Shown: positions 57,428 to 64,000 of the stretch, piece after piece
How positions within the stretch are numbered: the stretch's first letter is position 1
How the letters are laid out: every line of letters begins with the position of its first letter
Source: Megaustenia siamemsis
Lineage: Eukaryota; Mollusca; Gastropoda; Stylommatophora; Ariophantidae
DNA: 64,000 nt
Direction: 5' to 3'
Assembly (NCBI GenBank): GCA_032433765.1
Contig: JAVIAB010000025.1
Coordinates: 36,354,782 to 36,418,781, forward strand
The notes under the pieces: model-generated
Told to the model about the DNA's origin: nothing
Databases searched by the model: none
Seen by the model: only the letters and a program-made list of their open reading frames with translations
Made by a program: the position numbers and the translations under genes

Positions 57428-60150
57428 GAGGAGCAGGTCAATCACAAGGACTGCCTCCACCACAGCCAGTGGATTGCCTTCATCCTCCTACATTGGAGTA
57501 ACTCCTCCCAGGTCAATCACAAGGACTGCCTCCACCACAGCCAGTGGATTGCCTTCATCCTCCTACATTGGAGTAACTCCTCCCAGGTCAATCACAAGGA
57601 CTGCCTCCACCACAGCCAGTGGATTGCCTTCATCCTCCTACATTGGAGTAACTCCTCCCAGGTCAATCACAAGGACTGCCTCCACCACAGCCAGTGGATT
57701 GCCTTCATCCTCCTACATTGGAGTAACTCCTCCCAGGTCAATCACAAGGACTGCCTCCACCACAGCCAGTGGATTGCCTTCATCCTCCTACATTGGAGTA
57801 ACTCCTCCCAGGTCAATCACAAGGACTGCCTCCACAGCCAGTGGATTGCCTTCATCCTCCTACATCAGAGTAACTCCTCCCAGGTCAATCACAAGGACTG
57901 CCTCCACCACAGCCAGTGGATTGCCTTCATCCTCCTACATCAGAGTAACTCCTCCCAGGTCAATCACAAGGACTGCCTCCACAGCCAGTGGATTGCCTTC
58001 ATCCTCCTACATCAGAGTAACTCCTCCCAGGTCAATCACAAGGACTGCCTCCACAGCCAGTGGATTGCCTTCATCCTCCTACATCAGAGTAACTCCTCCC
58101 AGGTCAATCACAAGGACTGCCTCCACCACAGCCAGTGGATTGCCTTCATCCTCCTACATCAGAGTAACTCCTCCCAGGTCAATCACAAGGACTGCCTCCA
58201 CAGCCAGTGGATTGCCTTCATCCTCCTACATCAGAGTAACTCCTCCCAGGTCAATCACAAGTACTGCCTCCACCACAGCCAGTGGATTGCCTTCATCCTC
58301 CTACATTGGAGTAACTCCTCCCAGGTCAATCACAAGGACTGCCTCCACCACAGCCAGTGGATTGCCTTCATCCTCCTACATTGGAGTAACTCCTCCCAGG
58401 TCAATCACAAGGACTGCCTCCACCACAGCCAGTGGATTGCCTTCATCCTCCTACATTGGAGTAACTCCTCCCAGGTCAATCACAAGTACTGCCTCCACAG
58501 CCAGTGGATTGCCTTCATCCTCCTACATTGGAGTAACTCCTCCCAGGTCAATCACAAGTACTGCCTCCACAGCCAGTGGATTGCCTTCATCCTCCTACAT
58601 TGGAGTAACTCCTCCCAGGTCAATCACAACAACTGCCTCCACCACAGCCAGTGGATTGCCTTCATCCTCCTACATTGGAGTAACTCCTCCCAGGTCAATC
58701 ACAAGTACTGCCTCCACAGCCAGTGGATTGCCTTCATCCTCCTACATTGGAGTAACTCCTCCCAGGTCAATCACAAGGACTGCCTCCACAGCCAGTGGAT
58801 TGCCTTCATCCTCCTACATTGGAGTAACTCCTCCCAGGTCAATCACAAGGACTGCCTCCACAGCCAGTGGATTGCCTTCATCCTCCTACATTGGAGTAAC
58901 TCCTCCCAGGTCAATCACAAGGACTGCCTCCACAGCCAGTGGATTGCCTTCATCCTCCTACATTGGAGTAACTCCTCCCAGGTCAATCACAAGTACTGCC
59001 TCCACAGCCAGTGGATTGCCTTCATCCTCCTACATTGGAGTAACTCCTCCCAGGTCAATCACAAGGACTGCCTCCACCACAGCCAGTGGATTGCCTTCAT
59101 CCTCCTACATCAGAGTAACTCCTCCCAGGTCAATCACAAGGACTGCCTCCACAGCCAGTGGATTGCCTTCATCCTCCTACATCAGAGTAACTCCTCCCAG
59201 GTCAATCACAAGGACTGCCTCCACAGCCAGTGGATTGCCTTCATCCTCCTACATTGGAGTAACTCCTCCCAGGTCAATCACAAGGACTGCCTCCACCACA
59301 GCCAGTGGATTGCCTTCATCCTCCTACATTGGAGTAACTCCTCCCAGGTCAATCACAAGGACTGCCTCCACAGCCAGTGGATTGCCTTCATCCTCCTACA
59401 TCAGAGTAACTCCTCCCAGGTCAATCACAAGGACTGCCTCCACAGCCAGTGGATTGCCTTCATCCTCCTACATCAGAGTAACTCCTCCCAGGTCAATCAC
59501 AAGGACTGCCTCCACCACAGCCAGTGGATTGCCTTCATCCTCCTACATCAGAGTAACTCCTCCAGGTCAATCACAAGGACTGCCTCCACAGCCAGTGGAT
59601 TGCCTTCATCCTCCTACATCAGAGTAACTCCTCCCAGGTCAATCACAAGGACTGCCTCCACAGTCAGTGGATTGCCTTCATCCTCCTACATCAGAGTAAC
59701 TCCTCCCAGGTCAATCACAAGGACTGCCTCCACCACAGCCAGTGGATTGCCTTCATCCTCCTACATTGGAGTAACTCCTCCCAGGTCAATCACAAGGACT
59801 GCCTCCACAGCCAGTGGATTGCCTTCATCCTCCTACATCAGAGTAACTCCTCCCAGGTCAACACAAGAACTGCCTCCACCACAGCCAGTGGATTGCCTTC
59901 ATCCTCCTACATCAGAGTAACTCCTCCCAGGTCAATCACAAGGACTGCCTCCACAGCCAGTGGATTGCCTTCATCCTCCTACATCAGAGTAACTCCTCCC
60001 AGGTCAACACAAGAACTGCCTCCACCACAGCCAGTGGATTGCCTTCATCCTCATACATCAGAGTAACTCCTCCCAGGTCAACACAAGAACTGCCTCCACC
60101 ACAGCCAGTGGATTGCCTTCATCCTCCTACATTGGAGTAACTCCTCCCAG
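57428..60150. repeat. 72/75-bp minisatellite with a conserved plus-strand frame
   Basis: About 37 copies of AGGTCAATCACAAGGACTGC, CTCCACCACAGCCAGTGGAT, TGCCTTCATCCTCCTACATT, GGAGTAACTCCTCCC. A three-base ACC presence/absence gives 75 or 72 bp, so a frame of 717 codons (57474-59627) stays open until a one-base deletion near 59562. TTGGAG versus TCAGAG is a linked two-base variant. No start context, signal peptide or flanking coding sequence supports translation. Confidence 0.93.
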
Positions 60151-60350
60151 GTCAGAAGTCTTGCCAGACTAATGAATACCGTCCACTACCACACCAGAAG
60201 TTTATATCTTCTTCTGCTTCTCATAGTGGATCATCAGCCATGCTCATCTTGCAGGTATTTGTAGACACTTGATTTGTTGAGAGACTTGAAGCTAACTAGA
60301 GCAGCTCATGGGGCCACTGTAATCTCTGAGACTTTTAGTGGAACATATAC
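60151..60350. other. Unique spacer between two arrays
   Basis: No feature supported. Confidence 0.5.
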
Positions 60351-63165
60351 AACCTCAGCATGTTATTTCTGTCATCTACTTCCAACTCAGCATGTCATTG
60401 CTGTCATCCACTTCAAACTCAGCATGTCATTTCTGTCATCCACTTCAAACTCAGCACAGCACTTCTATCTTCTACAACAACTTCAGCACAGCACTCCTAT
60501 CTTCTACAACAACTTCAGCACAGCACTTCTATCTTCTACAACAACTTCAGCACAGCACTTCTATCTTCTACATCAACTTCAGCACAGCACTCCTATCTTC
60601 TACTTCTACTTCAGCACAGCACTCCTATCTTCTACTACAACTTCAGCACAGCACTTCTATCTTCTACTTCAACTTCAGCACAGCACTTATATCTTCTACT
60701 CCAACTTCAGCATGGCACCCTCTATCTTCTACTTCAACTTCAGCACAGCACTCCTATCTTCTACTTCAACTTCAGCACGGCACTTCTATCTTCTACTCCA
60801 ACTTCAGCATGGCACTTCTACCTTCTACTCCAACTTCAGCACAGCACTTCTATCTTCTACTCCAGCTTCAGCACAGCACCCTCTATCTTCTACTTCAACT
60901 TCAGCACAGCACTCCTATCTTCTACTTCAACTTCAGCACGGCACTTCTATCACTACTCCAACTTCAGCACAGCACTTCTATCTATCTTCTATTTCAACTT
61001 CAGCACAGCACTTCTATCTTTTACTCCAACTTCAGCACGGCACTTCTATCTTCTACTTCAACTTCAGCATAGCACTTCTATCTTCTACTCCAACTTCAGC
61101 ACAGCACTTCTATCTTCTACTCAAACTTCAGCATGGCACTTCTATCTTCTACTCCAACTTCAGCACAGCACTTCTATCGTCTACTCCAACTTCAGCACGG
61201 CACTTCTCTTTTACTCCAACTTCAGCACGGCACTTCTATCTTCTACTTCAGCACAGCACTTACATCTTTTACTCCAACTTCAGCACAGCACTTCTATCTT
61301 CTACTCCAACTTCAGCACGACACTTCTATCTTCAACTTCAGCACAGCACTTCTATCTTCTACTCCAACTTCAGCACGACACTTCTATCTTCAACTTCAGC
61401 ACAGCACTTCTATCTTTTACTCCAACTTCAGCACAGCACTTCTATCTCCTACTCCAACTTCAGCACGACACTTCTATCTTCTACTTCAACTTCAGCACAG
61501 CACTTCTATCTTCTACTTCAACTTCAGCACAGCACTCCTATCTTCTACTCCAACTTCAGCACAGCACTTCTATCTTCTACTCCAACTTCAGCACAGCACT
61601 TCTATCTTCTACTTCAGCACAGCACTTCTATCTTCTACTTCAGCATGGCACTTTTATCTTCTACTTCAGCATGGCACTTTTATCTTCTACTTCAACTTCA
61701 GCACAGCACTTCTATCACTACTCCAACTTCAGCACAGCACTTCTATCTATCTTCTTTTTCAACTTCAGCACAGTACTTCTATCTTTTACTCCAACTTCAG
61801 CACGGCACTTCTATCTTCTACTTCAACTTCAGCATAGCACTTCTATCTTCTACTCCAACTTCAGCACAGCACTTCTATCTTCTACTCAAACTTCAGCATG
61901 GCACTTCTATCTTCTACTCCAACTTCAGCACAGCACTTCTATCGTCTACTCCAACTTCAGCACGGCAATTCTCTTTTACTCCAACTTCAGCACGGCACTT
62001 CTATCTTCTACTTCAGCACAGCACTTACATCTTCTACTTCAACTTCAGCACAGCACTTCTATCTTCTACTACAACTTCAGCACAGCACTTCTATCTTTTA
62101 CTCCAACTTCAACATGGCACTTCTATCTTCTACTTCAACTTCAGCACAGCACTTCTATATTCTACTTCAGCATGGCACTTTTATCTTCTTCTTCTACTTC
62201 AACTTCAGCACAGCACTTCTATCACTACTCCAACTTCAGCACAGCACTTCTATCTTCTATTTCAACTTCAGCACAACACTTCTATCTCCTACTCCAACTT
62301 CAGCACAGCACTTCTATCTTCTACTACAACTTCAGCATGGCACTTCTATCTTCTACTTCAGCATGGCACTTTTATCTTCTACTTCAACTTCAGCACAGCA
62401 CTTCTATCACTACTCCAACTTCAGCACAACACTTCTATCTTCTACTTCAACTTCAGCACAACACTTCTATCTTCTACTCCAACTTCAGCACAGCACTTCT
62501 ATCTTCTACTCCAACTTCAGCACAGCACTTCTATCTTCTACTCCAACTTCAACATGGCACTTCTATCTTCTACTTCAGCACAGTACTTCTATCTTCTACT
62601 TCAGCATGGCACTTTTATCTTCTACTTCAACTTCAGCACAGCACTTCTATCACTACTCCAACTTCAGCACAGTACTTCTATCTTCTACTTCAGCACAGGA
62701 CTTCTATCTTCTACTTCAGCACGGCACTTCTATCTTTTACTCCAACTTCAGCACAGCACTTCTATCTTCTACTCCAAATTCAGCACGGCACTTCTATCTT
62801 CTACTCCAACTTCAGCACAGCACTTCTATCTTCTACTCCAACTTCAGCACAGCACTTCTATCTTCTACTTCAGCACAGTACTTCTATCTTCTACTTCAGC
62901 GCAGCACAGTACTTCTATCTTCTACTTCAGCACAGCACTTCTATCTTCTACTCCAACTTCAGCACGGCACTTCTATCTTCTACTCCAACTTCAGCACGGC
63001 ACTTCTATCTTCTACTCAAACTTCAGCATGGCACTTCTATCTTCTACTCCAACTTCAGCACAGCACTTCTAGTTCTACTTCAACTTCAGCACAGTACTTC
63101 TATCTTCTACTTCAGCACAGCACTTCTATCTTCTACTCCAACTTCAGCACGGCACTTCTATCTTC
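60351..63165. repeat. 27/33-bp pyrimidine-rich minisatellite
   Basis: About 88 copies of ACTTCAGCACAGCACTTCTA plus TCTTCTACTCCAA, with a 27-bp form lacking TTCAAC and variants CATGGC and CACGGC. All three plus-strand frames are open for most of the array (448 to 947 codons) because the unit has no stop in any frame. A block at about 60940-61240 recurs at about 61710-61990. Confidence 0.95.
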
Positions 63166-63203
63166 TGTCTTGTATTCTAATTCAACTTCTTTCTTCTGCT
63201 TAG

Positions 63204-63595
63204 TCATCATCATCATCAAGTACCTGGCCTACTGGCATAGGTGATCATGTCTCTCCACAACTTTCGTTCTTGACAGTCCTTCATCATTTCTGTTCTTGAC
63301 AGTTCTTCATCATTTCTGTTCTTGACCTTCTGCCAAGCCATTCTCTTAAGCTGTCTGTTATTTTTTCTCTTTGCTTCCCTCTATCTCTTCATCCCTCAAT
63401 TTTTCCAGCTGTTACAATATATTCCAGTTGTTCTCTTCTCATTACATGGCCAAAAAATGATGACTGTTTCTCCCTAATGTTGGAAATTAGCTCTCTTTTT
63501 GCTTTGGCCTCTTTCAGAACATTTTCATTACTCTTCTTAGCTGTCCATGGTATTCTCAACATTCTTCTGTAAAACTACATTTCTACAGACTCCAG
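63204..63595 (-). mobile_element. LINE family B 3' fragment, 392 bp
   Basis: It is flanked by TCTTCTGCTTAG at 63192-63203 and 63596-63607 (12-bp target-site duplication). The trinucleotide tail (TCATCATCATCATCAAGTAC) abuts the left repeat. The rest matches 32104-32450, up to ACAGACTCCAG. It carries a small local duplication (TTCATCATTTCTGTTCTTGAC) near 63276-63320. Confidence 0.92.
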
Positions 63596-63607
63596 TCTTC
63601 TGCTTAG

Positions 63608-64000
63608 CAAGCACAGTAGAAGAAGAGTGGAAACAGTTGAAGAAAACAGTAATCAACATATCAAAAACAGCATGTGGAGTGAAACTAAGGACACAAGAAT
63701 GGGAAAAGAGCATCCCGTGGTGGAACAAAACAATCAGAGATAATTAAAGAAAAGAAGAAACTGTTTTAAAATTGGAGGGAGAATAAGAACTAAGAAAATA
63801 TGAAAAATATGCCTTAGTGCGGACAAAAGTTTTAATCAAAGAAGCTAAGCAAAATAAAAGGATAGAATTAAGAAAAAATATGAGCAGGGACTTCAAGACA
63901 GCCACAAGAGATTTCTACAAAGCAACAAAAGCCAGAAAGAAAAAAATCATGATCCTACAGAGTTCATAAATGACAAAGGTGGACAATCAATATAAAATAA
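63608..64000 (+). mobile_element. LINE fragment (region before the reverse transcriptase), cut by the window edge
   Basis: Minor frame breaks separate segments reading VEEEWKQLKKTVINISKTAC and KSIPWWNKTIRDN, then LVRTKVLIKEAKQNKRIELR and FKTATRDFYKATKARKKK. This is the usual linker between endonuclease and reverse transcriptase in non-LTR elements of this type. It begins right at the duplicated TCTTCTGCTTAG and continues beyond 64000. Confidence 0.75.

Noticed and set aside
60274..63244. Frames of 932, 947 and 448 codons as secreted or structural repeat proteins
   Set aside because: All three forward frames are open because the unit lacks stops in every frame. This is composition, not coding evidence.

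Overview
This 64 kb window is eukaryotic, most likely from an invertebrate animal. It has spliceosomal introns, several non-LTR retrotransposon families with target-site duplications, tRNA-derived SINEs, a hAT transposon remnant, and minisatellite over roughly half its length. A lophotrochozoan such as a mollusc would fit the style, but the phylum is an inference and nothing here proves it.

One real protein-coding gene is recognisable. On the minus strand lie two coding exons (49362-49461 and 44856-46597) and a probable 5' untranslated exon (53531-53602). Together they encode the first 606 residues or so of a glutamine, serine and proline-rich protein. Its first residues (MADEPMLGLFDGETNFLDEL) resemble the start of class III CHD chromatin remodellers (CHD7/8/9, kismet). 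The chromatin-binding and helicase exons would lie at lower coordinates and are not seen in this window, so the next intron either exceeds 44 kb or the assembly is interrupted. The introns hold three SINEs, a LINE fragment and many minisatellites.

Layout. Positions 1-9869 form a macro-repeat of about 3.7 kb: an RTE-like LINE (family A) alternating with a 30-bp minisatellite. All three LINE copies share the same junctions and the same 11-bp target-site duplication, so one insertion was later amplified as a block. An 88-bp GA-rich array and a LINE of family C follow (10549-13872). From 13.9 to 32 kb, mostly unrelated minisatellites (21, 24, 25, 29, 33, 37, 44, 48, 56 bp units and others) alternate with short unique stretches. 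These stretches contain a 94-bp-arm hairpin, a cluster of three CRE-type palindromes, a Penelope-type hammerhead-like motif and a 272-bp insertion flanked by 13-bp repeats. From 32 to 39 kb come a nearly intact LINE B reverse transcriptase, a hAT transposase C-terminus and more arrays. At 39-44.6 kb a 40-bp minisatellite has been interrupted three times by LINEs, one with a further LINE nested inside it and one with an inverted copy of its own junction. The CHD-like gene occupies 44.8-53.6 kb. From 55 to 64 kb lie another LINE B copy, large arrays with 39, 72/75 and 27/33-bp units, and a LINE interrupted by a LINE B tail.

The long open frames in the arrays (up to 969 codons) follow from stop-free repeat units whose lengths are multiples of three, and I do not annotate them as genes. 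The retroelement reverse transcriptases are all broken. LINE B at 32.1-33.5 kb is the least damaged, with one in-frame stop across about 420 codons.
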